The translations under genes were made by a program, and so were the position numbers. Below the pieces are notes generated by a model, which saw only the letters and a list, made by a program, of their open reading frames with translations, was not told where the DNA came from and made no database searches. From contig OZ237746.1 of NCBI GenBank assembly GCA_965178125.1, positions 310,001 to 374,000 on the forward strand: a stretch of DNA of 64,000 nt, given 5' to 3'. Position 1 is the first letter of the stretch, and each line of letters starts with the position of its first letter. Below are positions 1 through 9,388 of the stretch, in pieces. The stretch comes from Bilabrum cf. latius. Its lineage: Eukaryota > Bigyra: Bicosoecida > Bigyra > Bicosoecida.

Positions 1-656
1 TTGTAATGCCCATTTGTTAATGAAACAGTTAGAAGACGGTCAAAATGAGTTTTTCCAGATGTGTATTCAAAGTCGCCTACAACATGAATGCGTACTTGAA
101 GTTCGTCTTCTATCTCTGGTATTCTTCTGTAATCAACGGGGTCATCACGTCCAATTTTCAAGAGTTCTTTGAGGTCGGACTTCGACAATCTTTTAATAGT
201 AGTTTTCCATTTGCCTTTTGCGCTCTTTACATTTACCTTACGACCAACTGAAAAAGGAAAAGCCTGTTTTATAGCGTTATATAAACAATCGTTATGTTCG
301 TCAGCACCGCCTTCTGGTTCTGGCTTTCTAATAAGCAGTAGTTCAAAAGAATTCAATTTTCTATATTCGTCGTCATCGTCGTCTTCGTAGCCCGCCCATA
401 AACTATCTTGATTTTCTAAATCATCTGTAGTAATCCAAGTGCTTCGTGTTCGCCAACCTGTATCTTGGTAATTGATATTCACCTTAAATTTAAAGTCATC
501 AAACGGATTTTCACCACCATCGTCGTAATCACGAATAAATTCCAAGACATTTTTTACGGTGATAAGGTCCTCGCTCTCAAATCGCATACTCCATATTGGT
601 TTCCCATTAAGACGCAATTTGGTTCTTTGGGGTTCCGTAAAATCGATTTCGGGCAT
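1..656 (-). CDS. Viral protein, N-terminal part (possible DNA polymerase/replication protein), runs off left edge
   Basis: Reading leftwards from the ATG at 656, the frame stays open for 218 codons to the window edge. It starts MPEIDFTEPQRTKLRLNGKP. Visible features are an acidic run (YEDDDDDEY), a motif NDCLYNAIKQAF near residue 120 and a basic stretch (VGRKVNVKSAKGKWKTT). The NDCLYNAI segment resembles the region ahead of the exonuclease domain in some protein-primed family B polymerases of mobile elements, and also OTU-like cysteine motifs. No catalytic polymerase motif is in view. It is the gene downstream of the helicase on the same strand, which would suit a replication role. The polymerase idea is inference from position plus this weak motif; the reading frame itself is clear. 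Confidence 0.6.
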   Translation of the reverse strand, partial: MPEIDFTEPQRTKLRLNGKPIWSMRFESEDLITVKNVLEFIRDYDDGGENPFDDFKFKVNINYQDTGWRTRSTWITTDDLENQDSLWAGYEDDDDDEYRKLNSFELLLIRKPEPEGGADEHNDCLYNAIKQAFPFSVGRKVNVKSAKGKWKTTIKRLSKSDLKELLKIGRDDPVDYRRIPEIEDELQVRIHVVGDFEYTSGKTHFDRLLTVSLTNGHY

Positions 657-675
657 TCTATAGTATCTATTATAT

Positions 676-707
676 TATAGAATACGATAATTATTCTTAA
701 GGTACGA
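676..707 (-). promoter_or_regulatory. 32-bp intergenic motif, copy 1
   Basis: The sequence tatagaatacg...ttaaggtacga lies just upstream of the gene starting at 656 and 7 bp beyond the helicase stop. A near-identical 32-bp copy is at 2390-2421, in the same position relative to the next gene. The placement suggests a promoter or 3'-end processing signal shared by these two replication genes. It differs from the TATATA motif next to the other viral ATGs. Confidence 0.5.
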
Positions 708-713
708 ACTCAC

Positions 714-2375
714 TCACTTCTCAATTTTACAGAGGAATTTGGAAAGTTTTCCTTTTTTGTTCTTTGGTGGGTTCTCTTTTATCCATTTTTGAATAGCGAT
801 GCTATTCTCAACACTCAGCTGTTTCTGGATTTTCTTATGGACTTGTTCCGTCGGTGTAATCTCCTTTTCTAATTCCAACTATTCAATCGTTTCCTACTGC
901 TATGCGACTTGTTTCTGTAGTTCTCTAATCTACTCTCGAAGAACATCTACCTCGGATTTTGCTTTTTCCATCTCAGCAGAATGACGAAGTGCCTAAAATT
1001 TAGATTGGAAGCCTTTTAGTAAGTCTGCGTGTTTCACATTAAATTCTTGTTTTCTCTATTTGTTCATCGTTGAATGAACACCTACCTCTGACAATAGTGT
1101 TTTAATCATAGGTGTACCAAGGTTCTTCACTCTACCGTTCAGTTCCTGCTTTAGATAATTGCGGAATTCCAAGACTGTCATTTTAAAATCTCTGCCTTCG
1201 TCCAGCCACTCTTCTTTTAGAATTTTTAAAACCGGATGTGCGCCATCAAGAATTCCTTTGTAAAAATTCTTTGATTTTGGTGCGAATTGTCCTGTAAAGT
1301 CTGGTGATTTATCATAGATTTCAACCAATAACATATAAAATGCCTTAGCCACTTCTGGATTTTCTGTAAAACGTTTTAGTGTTGTAAAGTATTCTTTGTC
1401 TCCTTTCTTTGATGTATTCACATCCAAAACACAATATCTACGGATTTCCTCGGTGATTTTGATTGGACTATCATTCGTATCAATAATTAGATTGAATGTA
1501 TTCGGACGACTTTCGGATTTGACAAACTTCTCATTACAGGAAAAGTGTTTTTCCGTAATAAGATTTCTTAGTGTTGCCTACATGGCGTCCCAAATAGTTG
1601 GCGAGGCTTTTGGAATTTCATTAAAATTGACTAATAGTTTCCCGTCCAGAATTGAGTTGAAGGCGTCGGGTTGAAGCATCTTGTGTGTAAGCGTCTATAG
1701 TGTAAGGGTATATCCGAGTAGTTTTCTCATAAGGAAGGTAATAATCATCGATTTACCAGTTCCTTGTGGAGATTTCAAATATAGTGCTGTTCCCAACTTC
1801 TTTCCGCCCACAATAACGTGAGCCAACCATTTCATCACAAAATCACACTATTCTTTGTCTTCTGAAGTCCACACCTTCTGGATATGTTCATAAATCATAG
1901 TCGCGCCTGCTTTTGCGTCTTCGGATAAATCCTCTATGTTTCCACAGTTTTCCCGTGTAAGTATAGGTGAACCCATAACGTTAATTGTTTGATTGTCGTA
2001 ATCCACGGTAGGTGAATTAAATTTTCTTACAATCGTAAATACGTCGGTATTCTCATTTAAGAACCAGTCTCGTGCTGACCAAGTCTTTACTCTTTTGTTG
2101 CCCACAATCGCGTAAATACAGTGTCCCCCAATCAGGTAATTTTCAGTAATATTTTTATTCGTAAGGAACTACCAGACTGGTTTCTGGGGTTCGTCATCAC
2201 TTATGTTATTCCGATTTAATTCAGATGCTATTAGAAAATACACCCCGCCACCTTGCTCGTGGGTGCGGTAGAAGTATTGTCTAAGGTATTGAATACATTC
2301 CTCTTGTTTTCCGGCATTACATAGGTCCATAAGGCTTTTTGACGAATACGCTTTAGTCGGCAGAGTGAATGACAT
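714..2375 (-). CDS. Superfamily 3 helicase (replication protein)
   Basis: Read with TAG as Gln this is one 553-residue frame from ATG 2375 to TGA 714. The Walker A loop SPQGTGKSM lies near residue 215 (YLKSPQGTGKSMIITFLMRK). A Walker B-like segment KLLVNFNEIP follows, and then TNDSPIKITEEIRRYCVLDV, which fits the motif C Asn and the arginine finger of SF3/D5-type helicases. The C-terminus is a charged, coiled-coil-like tail. SF3 helicases unwind DNA at viral replication forks and are standard in polinton-like viruses and virophages. No primase motif is obvious in the N-terminal 170 residues. In-frame TAG occurs in both the N-terminal domain and the tail. It lies 57 bp downstream of the integrase gene on the same strand. 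Confidence 0.85.
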
Positions 2376-2389
2376 TTTTGTTGTTGTAC

Positions 2390-2421
2390 TATAGAATACG
2401 AAAATAATCCTTAAGGTACGA
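2390..2421 (-). promoter_or_regulatory. 32-bp intergenic motif, copy 2
   Basis: This second copy of the motif at 676-707 (tatagaatacg...ttaaggtacga) lies between the integrase stop (2433) and the helicase ATG (2375). Only a few positions in the AT-rich middle differ. Its repeated position ahead of two replication genes makes a promoter the simplest reading. Confidence 0.5.
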
Positions 2422-2432
2422 TACGGGGCATC

Positions 2433-3488
2433 TCAATTTTCTATATCCCACTCCAAAATTAAATTAGGAGCAATTTCTTGGATTTTATTCTTTGGTTCCC
2501 ACGTCCAATGTTCTGGTTCTGGAAAATCTTTCCATTCTATTTGATATTCTGTTTCGTTCTCGGATTTTATTTTTTTTGGCAGAAAGATTGTCTGAGCATC
2601 TCGGTTATTGTCCTCATTATCAAAGTCGATAATCTGTAATTCCTCTTTTGGATAAGCCACTAAATCATCCTAATCCACAACATATAAGGGTGGTTGTCTC
2701 GGTCTTAGTAATACTTTAGTTATCGTTTTGATTTCTGGATTATAGCGTAAATCTGAAGCACGAAAATTTCCGGATAATTTTTGCTGTAAATTTGTAGCCT
2801 TTCTGGGTTCTTCTAATGGTATACGAACTCTTGTACCCTCTTCCAATATATTACAAGCGTCTCCTTTACACTACGTAAAGTCGAAGTGTTCTGGGGGTAA
2901 AGGTGGTTCTTCTATATACTTTTCTAGTTGATATTCATTATAGTTTTCAATGATGTTTGGAAGCATATCCACCCATTCTACGCTTTCATTACCTGTATTT
3001 AACTCATTAACGTTCTATAGGGTAAATATGGCTTTTCCCAACGTTTTATTTAGGTTTTCCACTAATGCTTGTTGTCGGTGGCGACCTGCTTTATTTCTTC
3101 GTACAAATACATCGCTCTCTTCTAAATATCTTTGTAAAGCGTTAAATTCTTTTCCATTATCTATTTCCAAACGGTGCTGCGGTTTCTGGACATTACCACG
3201 ATTGAAAATCTTTTTTGATGCCTTTAATACTTCGTTCTAACGCTTGGTTTTGAGCGGTTCAGCATCGGCCTACTTTGTATGTAAATCAATAGCAGTTAAT
3301 GCGTATTTATAATTATTGTCGTGGGGTAATGATAATAAATCCATTTGTACCACTTGGTGAGGTTCTGGTACATTTACGTGGGGTCGATTTACTCCTTTGG
3401 GTCGTTTTGGTCGTTTCATTAAATTTACAATACGACTGTTGGGATAAATGTTTAGGGATTGTAATATTCTTTCAAAGGCGCTACTCAT
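2433..3488 (-). CDS. Retroviral-type integrase with C-terminal chromodomain (first copy)
   Basis: This is a 351-residue frame from ATG 3488 to TGA 2433, with TAG read as Gln. The rve catalytic core shows the D,D,E triad in context: QMDLLSLP (D, near residue 49), EIDNGKEF (D) and QALVENLNKTL (E). The last 60 residues (YQIEWKDFPEPEHWTWEP) match a chromodomain. Such integrases insert polintons, Mavericks and polinton-like viruses into host chromosomes, with the chromodomain possibly steering the target site. No HHCC zinc finger is visible at the N-terminus, and an in-frame TAA lies just upstream of the ATG, so the short N-terminus appears real. A second, different integrase lies at 20957-22114. 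Confidence 0.87.
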
Positions 3489-4418
3489 TTGCTATATAGT
3501 TCTTTAATAGAGGTATGCTTTTCCTTGCTTAATTTTAATATTTCTTTGTATCCTATATTGTCAAAATTTTTCAATCAATTTTTGTGTTTTTAATTGGAAA
3601 ACAATTATAATTTGTTTTTTATTTTCCTTTTAATTTTTATGGTGGCATCATAGGAATTACAACATTTAATTTTAATCTTTGAAAAAGATATCAAAAGAGC
3701 GGAGGGCAAAGCCCGAGCATCTTGGGAACTTAATTTATTTTTTCTAAGTCTCTTATAATTGACCTGTAAAATCTCTCAATTTTAATCTTTGAAAAAGATA
3801 TCAAAAGAGCGGAGGGCAAAGCCCGAGCATCTTGGGGGACTTTTCCAAAGGGACTTAAAATACGTTTTCGTTTTCCTTATAATGTATCATCTCTTGGGTA
3901 ATCGGTTTGGTTGCTTCGGAGAACAATTTAGTCGCTTGGGAAATCCTTGGGAAATCCAATCTTTGAAAAAGATATCAAAAGAGCGGAGGGCAAAGCCCGA
4001 GCATCTTGGGAAATCCTTGGTCGGTTCATCGGTCGGTTCATCGGTCGGTTTATCGGTTTGTCGCTTGGGAACATACCTCGGTCTCTTGATAAAATACCTT
4101 GTTCTCTTGGGGAAATCCTCGGTTGGTCTCTTGGTCTCTTGGGAATTCATCCTTCCGTTCCTACAGCAAACACAGAGATATTTTGGACACTTGGTTAATT
4201 TCTTCATTTTTTCCTACTTTACTAAAACATCTCTGTCTTTGCTGTTAGAGTTTATAAGGGGGTTAAATATTAGAATTCTTCAATTTACCCCTACTTCGTA
4301 GGAGTAAATTTTATATCTGAAAATGGGTACATAGAGGGGTTCTATAGGGGTTCTTGGGGAACCCCCTGTGAAATCATTTAGGTTTATAGGGGAAACACTT
4401 GAGTTGCTAAATATGCCT
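3489..4418. other. Repeat-rich non-coding stretch of the virus
   Basis: No convincing gene is present across about 930 bp. The open frames here are short and simply translate the repeats. The content is three copies of a 53-bp hairpin-bearing unit (3674-4010), a short tandem array of tcggtcggttca-like 12-mers around 4018-4060, and runs of cttggg. It could be an origin, a structured RNA region or a remnant of a lost gene. Confidence 0.5.
3674..4010. repeat. Three dispersed 53-bp repeats with internal hairpins
   Basis: Near-identical units start at 3674, 3784 and 3958 and begin aatctttgaaaaagatatc. Each contains two small inverted repeats, tctttGAaaaga and gggcAAAgccc. Unit spacing is irregular (110 and 174 bp), which argues against CRISPR. 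The units end in catcttggg, and cttggg also recurs between them. Confidence 0.75.
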
Positions 4419-4940
4419 TTAAAGGAGGGGCGAGCGTAGCGTAGCCCTCGTCCTAAACGCTTGGTGTACCTACCACCACCTGTTGTCCCCCCCGGTTTCT
4501 TCACTGTTCATAACTTCAGTAGGTTCAGCCCATTCATAAACTTTTACTGTAAAAGGCTATCCATTAATTGTTAAAACACCACCTTGAAGCATTTTAAAGG
4601 TAGGTAATGAATTAGTTCCAAACCTAGATTTAAGATAAGATTGAGCGGTAATAGCATCACCTCCAGCAGTTTGAGCTGGCACTGCTTGCTCTAGTTGTAG
4701 CCTAACTGTCATACGATGACGAAGACGAATAAACCTTGATACGGTTTTACTAGTAGGATTAACGGGGAAAGAAAGGGGAAGAAGAGAATTAGATTGATTA
4801 GATGATGGTCTAATTTCTCGGCGGGTATATTTTTGAACACCTAGTTCTGTTCCTAAACTAGCATCTTCAGGGGTTATCATTTGAAGGCTTTTAGGAGCCT
4901 TAATGCTTACTGGTAAATTCTGAACCATTTGTTGAGCCAT
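4419..4940 (-). CDS. Viral protein, possible capsid-related fragment
   Basis: This is a 173-residue frame from ATG 4940 (MAQQMVQNLPVSIKAPKSLQ) to TAA 4419 with TAG as Gln. The segment LPLSFPVNPTSKTVSRFIRL followed by RHRMTVRLQ and QGGVLTINGQPF looks like beta-strand-rich capsid sequence. It is loosely reminiscent of the start of jelly-roll major capsid proteins, but the gene is far shorter than a 450-700-residue capsid. The final 30 residues (after MNSEETGGDNRWW) look less protein-like, and the repeat-rich region follows. A truncated capsid gene or a small virion protein are both possible. TATATATA lies 5 nt upstream of the ATG, as in the other viral genes. Confidence 0.5.
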
Positions 4941-5011
4941 TTTTTTATATATACACTATAGATATAAATTTTTTAATATCTAAACATATTTTATAATCTT
5001 CTATAATTTAT

Positions 5012-5965
5012 TTAAAAATCTAAACTTAAATTATCGGTTTGTTTTTTAAATACTTGTTTAATGTGAGCTTCACCCCCGTTAAAATTCATTACGGGATACT
5101 TTTCATTTTGTTTATCAACCCAGTAGAACGCCATTGACACGCTCTTAAAGCTTCTATCCTTCATCATTGAATACCAGCGGTAAGGATTAGAAACATATAA
5201 TATATTTTCTATTGGTGAGCTGTCATTAGGATTATACGGGTAGCTGGTTAATATAGGGGATTTATTGACGGCTATAGAGCCACCAGTAGATGATTTTGTG
5301 GTCACCAATTCTTTATTCACTGGAATATCACTTTCTACGATAATAGATTTAACAGGGCACCAAGAATTTAAATTCGTCTATCTAGCCATAAAAACATAAT
5401 CACCACTAGCAGGGGAATTATTATATGAAAGTTTAGCAAATAAATCACTCGGTGTGGTTGTTATTCCTTCATATTCAAATTTATCAAATAAAGCAAAAGC
5501 TTCAAAATTAACAAATAAATAATAATTATCTCTAAAATCTTCAGTTGTTGATAAACTCCATTTATTATTTTCAAATTTAAAGACTGGTTTATCACCACTT
5601 GGAAGGCTTACCAAATCACAAATTCGGCTTAACTCTTCATTAAATTCATTTACAATATCCTAATATGAATAATAAAATTTAGCTTTTTTACCTAGAACTA
5701 TATAATCGCCTGCTCTGGCTCCTGATGTTTTATTCTCAAGAGTAAATTTTAAATAGGTTTTACCGCTGTCATCCTAATATTCAGGTTTAAACACCGGTAG
5801 CATAAATTTATTTAAATCCATCTCTTCAACAGCCGTTAAATAATTTTCACTTTGTTTTAATATTAAGCCTTCACGGGTTTCATTCACTACCGCCTATCTC
5901 GTCTAATTGTGGGGGACAGATGAACTAACTAAATTCAATCTTACAAATTCATCGCTATAACTCAT
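5012..5965 (-). CDS. Candidate virion structural protein (minor capsid/penton-like)
   Basis: This is a 317-residue frame from ATG 5965 to TAA 5012, including several in-frame TAG codons (for example VPHN-TAG-TR-TAG-AVV). Residues 45-110 contain FMLPVFKPEY and LKFTLENKTSG. The C-terminal third contains VKSIIVESDIPVNKELVTT, ILTSYPYNP, RWYSMMKDRSFKSVSMAFYW and a final HIKQVFKKQ. Short beta-rich segments ending in an I-K-x-x-F-K-K motif are familiar from small virion proteins of polinton-like elements, but I cannot assign the family firmly. Its position between the protease/ATPase pair and the putative capsid fragment supports a morphogenesis role. TATATA lies about 7 nt upstream of the ATG. Confidence 0.6.
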
Positions 5966-6110
5966 TTTATTTATATATTAAAGCTATACAAATAAATATT
6001 TATTAATAAACCTTATCTAATATTTCATCTTGATTTTTACCCTTCACTTTTACCAATATATTTAAAAGTTTGATTGAATTTAGATGGATGAAAAATTGCC
6101 CTTCTAAAAC

Positions 6111-6242
6111 GATGGAACTTTTCTAAATAAAAGGGCTTATATCTTCATTTCACCTTCACAAGAGGCCCTACATCCACGTTTTGCTAGAAAACACTATAAT
6201 ATATACGCAATTTGTGGATATAGCCATCGTATGGATTTTATT
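6111..6242. repeat. Direct repeat of about 130 bp, copy 1
   Basis: This non-coding stretch lies between the structural gene and the protease. It shares gatggaactttt, accttcacaagagg, ctacatccacgttttg and gccatcgtat-like blocks, in the same order and orientation, with 26654-26786. It is one of a pair within the viral part of the window. Confidence 0.7.
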
Positions 6243-6301
6243 TTAGAGATAATCATATTTTATTATTTTATTCTAGCCCTTTTATTAGATGGTCGGAGTA
6301 T

Positions 6302-6877
6302 TCAATGTAGAAGCAACGCCACTAACTAATCAGGACTAAGAGCCATAATTTTGGATATTCTAAACATTTCATTTACAAACTAATCATTTGATAAGAAAGA
6401 AAAAGCGTTTCTTAATAGAGCCCATCTTCCACACGTAGCGCTGTTGTTAGCATAACTCTAAATCGGTTTATGATTATAATCAATTTTCCAACCTTCCATT
6501 TTCTAATCAATTAAATACTTTACCAGCGTATTTTCTTCTCCTTCTCCTTGATACAATTGGTCTCTATTAATAAATGGTTTCTATTGGTCGGGTTTTTCTC
6601 CATAGCTATCAAAGAAGTATATTATTTTGCTTGATGGTTTTCTGGTCAATGAAATGAAATGACCGTATGTGCTATTTAGTCCCGTCTTTTTATTAGGATA
6701 ATAAATAATTACGCCGTCATAACCATCAAAAATATGTTCAATAGATGAGGTCTATTTAATAATATCATCGTAAATAACTATTCTAGGTTTGTAATTCAAA
6801 TGTGCTACACCTAATTTTTGAATTTCTAAAGGAGATAACGGTGTTTGGACTAGTCTATTTAAGTCGTTTATGTTCAT
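6302..6877 (-). CDS. Adenain-type cysteine protease (virion maturation)
   Basis: This is a 191-residue frame from ATG 6877 to TGA 6302, with TAG read as Gln at several sites. The catalytic layout of adenovirus-type proteases is visible: His in TYGHFISLTR (about residue 69), an acidic residue in IYFFDSYGEKP, and the nucleophile Cys in NNSATCGRWALLR (about residue 150). The enzyme cleaves capsid precursors during particle maturation and is a hallmark of polintons, polinton-like viruses and virophages. The gene starts 9 bp after the ATPase stop, on the same strand, which gives the usual protease-ATPase pairing. A TATAT motif lies 2-3 nt before the ATG. Confidence 0.85.
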
Positions 6878-6885
6878 TTATATAT

Positions 6886-7956
6886 TCAATAGAGAAATAT
6901 TTTTTTTGTGCTAACTACATAATTATTATCAACATTAATAGCAACATAACCAAAGAGAGGGAGAGAATGAAGGGTTTTTTTAATTCGTTTTCTAGTAGGA
7001 GCGTCAAAACTTAAGACTGTTTCTAAAATATATTTTAAACTTTTAGCTGTAATTGTTTTATAAATGATATGGGTTGTAATTTCGTTCATAATGGTTCGTG
7101 TCTTCATACCGTCGCTTATTTTGTGGGTGATGTCTAAAACGCTACTTGCTGTGTGCCTTCCTGTAGTTGCTAGGATTTCCAATAAAAAATAAGCCTTTGC
7201 TTTCTGGTTCCTTTTTTTAAAGCCTTCGTAATCATCCAGAATAAATAAATTAGGTTCAGCGGTCAATTTTTTAAAAAACTCAACATTTAATTTAAAACCT
7301 TTTTCTATTAAATCTTTCTCAGGTTTCAAATCCTCTATCTTTCTTTCAGCTTCAATAACAACATCTAAAGGTTTAGATTTCATCAAAGAAGATTTTTTAT
7401 ATTTAAATTCTAATTTCATTTTTTTATAATAAGCCATTTTTTCCTTATATAAAGTGTTTTCATTCTCTTTAACCAAATCATCTATATCAATGAAGGTCGC
7501 GCCTTCTCTTTTATATTTAGGGTCTTGAATTGGTGATATAACATACATATTTTTATATTTTAATCCTCTATACATCCTTATATAATGTAAAGCTAAATGA
7601 CTTTTCCCGCTTCCACTCTTACCAAATAATCGCACATATTCACGCCCCTATGGAAAGAGCATAGGAAAAGGTAAATATTGACTATTATCTTTAATCGCAA
7701 ATTCCTAAACTGACCGTATATATTCATCTTGTAATAGTTTATGTAATTGTTCCCTTTTCTTGTCCTTATCAACGTTATATCTTACTCGGCTTTCTCCGTA
7801 ATAAGATTTTAAAACATCATCTGTTATCTCTTCCGCTTTGACGTGTTGAATATCTTTAGCGTTCGGGTCGTAATAAATAAACCGGTTCTATTGTGTTTTT
7901 TTATATTTTTGAATAGCTACAATATGGCTATTTTCCGTATATTGTAAAGATAGCAT
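6886..7956 (-). CDS. FtsK/HerA-type genome-packaging ATPase
   Basis: This is a 356-residue frame from ATG 7956 to TGA 6886. Walker A is FGKSGSGKSHLA near residue 110, Walker B is NLFILDDYE near residue 240, and the following sensor-like stretch is TGRHTASSVLDITHK. This pattern matches the A32-like packaging ATPases of polintons and polinton-like viruses, which pump DNA into capsids. The N-terminal 100 residues contain three in-frame TAG codons and would be missed with the standard code. TATATATA abuts the ATG. The gene is followed 9 bp later by the maturation protease. Confidence 0.87.
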
Positions 7957-8048
7957 TATATATAATAATAAAATAAAATAAACCATTTATTCACACGGGT
8001 TTAAAATATTAAGTTGGTTCCTTCTTCTATCCTTCCTCACAAAAAAAG

Positions 8049-8864
8049 TTATAGAGACATAATTATATTTTTAATTTCCGCCCGTGTTTTCCTATTTATG
8101 TATTGGTCAATCCACGATATTATCTTATTAATATTTGCTTTAGAATACTTTGAAAATTGTTTTATTATTTCCACATTTCCTAATGCTTTTCTCATTAGTC
8201 CTTTTAGGCTTTGAAATGATTTTGACTTCTCGCTTTGATGTCCTTTTATTCTTAGCATACTTTCTAATCGCATTCTTATGGAATATAAATATCCTAATGC
8301 TTCCCTATCAATTAAATCATTGACTCTTTTTTCATTCCTCTTCTCACCTCTTAATTTAAATAAATCCTTCAATCGTTTTAATACTTTAAAATTATTAGAA
8401 CCAAAGTATTTATCTACATCTCTTATTAATCCATCTTTTACCTCGTCCTAATCTATTTCATAATCACTTATATGATAAATTATGCTTATTTCATCTATAA
8501 ATTTTCCATCAAAAGCCCAAAAATCAATTTTTAAGTATGGTTTATCTCCGCTAAATATCTATTTATAAATGGTTTTAACGGGTGTAGATATGAATGCTTT
8601 TATGGTCTTGTATTTTTTATTACCAGCTTTAACCTCAATAAAATTAACCTAACTTATAAAAACCTTTACAAATCTTATTAAACTATTTATAAATTCAGGC
8701 TCTACCCTCTAATATAAATCTATATCACTAGCAAACAAGGAATAATAAGGAATAGCATACGAACCATTTAAAAATAAATTAGCCCCCTTCTTAAAATTCA
8801 CCTCATCAAATATATCGTTCTCGTATTCATTAAAATAAGCTTGTGTCAATTCATTAATTTTCAT
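8049..8864 (-). CDS. Pol beta-type nucleotidyltransferase-like protein
   Basis: This is a 271-residue frame from ATG 8864 to TAA 8049 with TAG as Gln. The motif FLNGSYAIPYYSLFASDIDL (residues about 30-50) matches the G-S...D-x-D signature of the nucleotidyltransferase fold, and the later KIDFWAF could supply the third carboxylate. The C-terminal half is helical and basic (KDLFKLRGEKRNEKR). Possible roles are tailing of nucleic acids, nucleotidylation of a protein or an antitoxin-like activity; the sequence does not decide. It is divergently oriented from the gene at 8922, with 57 bp of AT-rich shared promoter between them. TATATA touches its ATG. Confidence 0.68.
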
Positions 8865-8921
8865 TATATATTATAAGTATGGATAAATAACAAATTATAT
8901 ATACCCAATATATACAATAAT
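8865..8921. promoter_or_regulatory. Divergent viral promoter region
   Basis: This 57-bp AT-rich spacer lies between two divergently transcribed genes. It holds TATATA directly next to the minus-strand ATG (8865-8870) and two TATATA-type motifs on the plus side, the nearer about 5 nt from the ATG at 8922. It illustrates the motif found next to most viral start codons. Confidence 0.6.
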
Positions 8922-9311
8922 ATGAGCGTTAAATAGAGCATAAATGATATGACAAATAAAAGCCTTCATCATCTTGGAATAAACAGAAATGATTATAAAA
9001 AAGAAATTGATAAAATGGTTGAAGATACCGCAAACCAAATATTAAACGCAACCACAAAAGGAAAGACAAAAGGGGGAGCTGTAAACTTTCTTGGTGGATA
9101 GCCGAACGTTCTCGCTGGAGGTCCCAATTATCTCGCTGGAGGAAAAAAGAAGGGTTCAAAGAAAGCCCCTAAAGCTAAAAAGCCCCGTAGTGCTAAATAG
9201 TTAAAGAGGGATAAATTAATGAAATGGTGCCGTCAAAAGGGAATGACAATGAAAGCCAGCAATGCTTTTATAAAGAAACACGACCTTATGAATAAGGATA
9301 TTTCATTTTAA
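8922..9311 (+). CDS. Small basic viral protein
   Basis: This is a 129-residue frame from ATG 8922 to TAA 9309-9311 with three in-frame TAG codons. The middle is Gly-rich (GGAVNFLGG, NVLAGGPNYLAGG) and is followed by a strongly basic patch (KKKGSKKAPKAKKPR). The C-terminus is a mixed-charge helix. The composition suggests nucleic-acid binding or a condensed core protein, possibly with Gly-Gly sites for the adenain-type protease (LGG and AGG resemble the small-residue contexts these proteases cut). That is inference from composition; I recognise no family. Confidence 0.6.
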
Positions 9312-9388
9312 AAGACAGCCTACCAATTGACAAATTATCTCTTAAGTTTATAAATTATTAATTATATCATTAATAATATATATATACA

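Noticed and set aside
3674-4010. CRISPR-like array
   Set aside because: There are only three units, spacing is irregular (110 and 174 bp), the genomic context is eukaryotic/viral and no cas genes are present.
3887-4207. 106-codon minus-strand frame in the viral repeat region
   Set aside because: It only translates the 53-bp and 12-bp repeats (TDEPTDEPT), ends in TGA and has no TATATA start motif.
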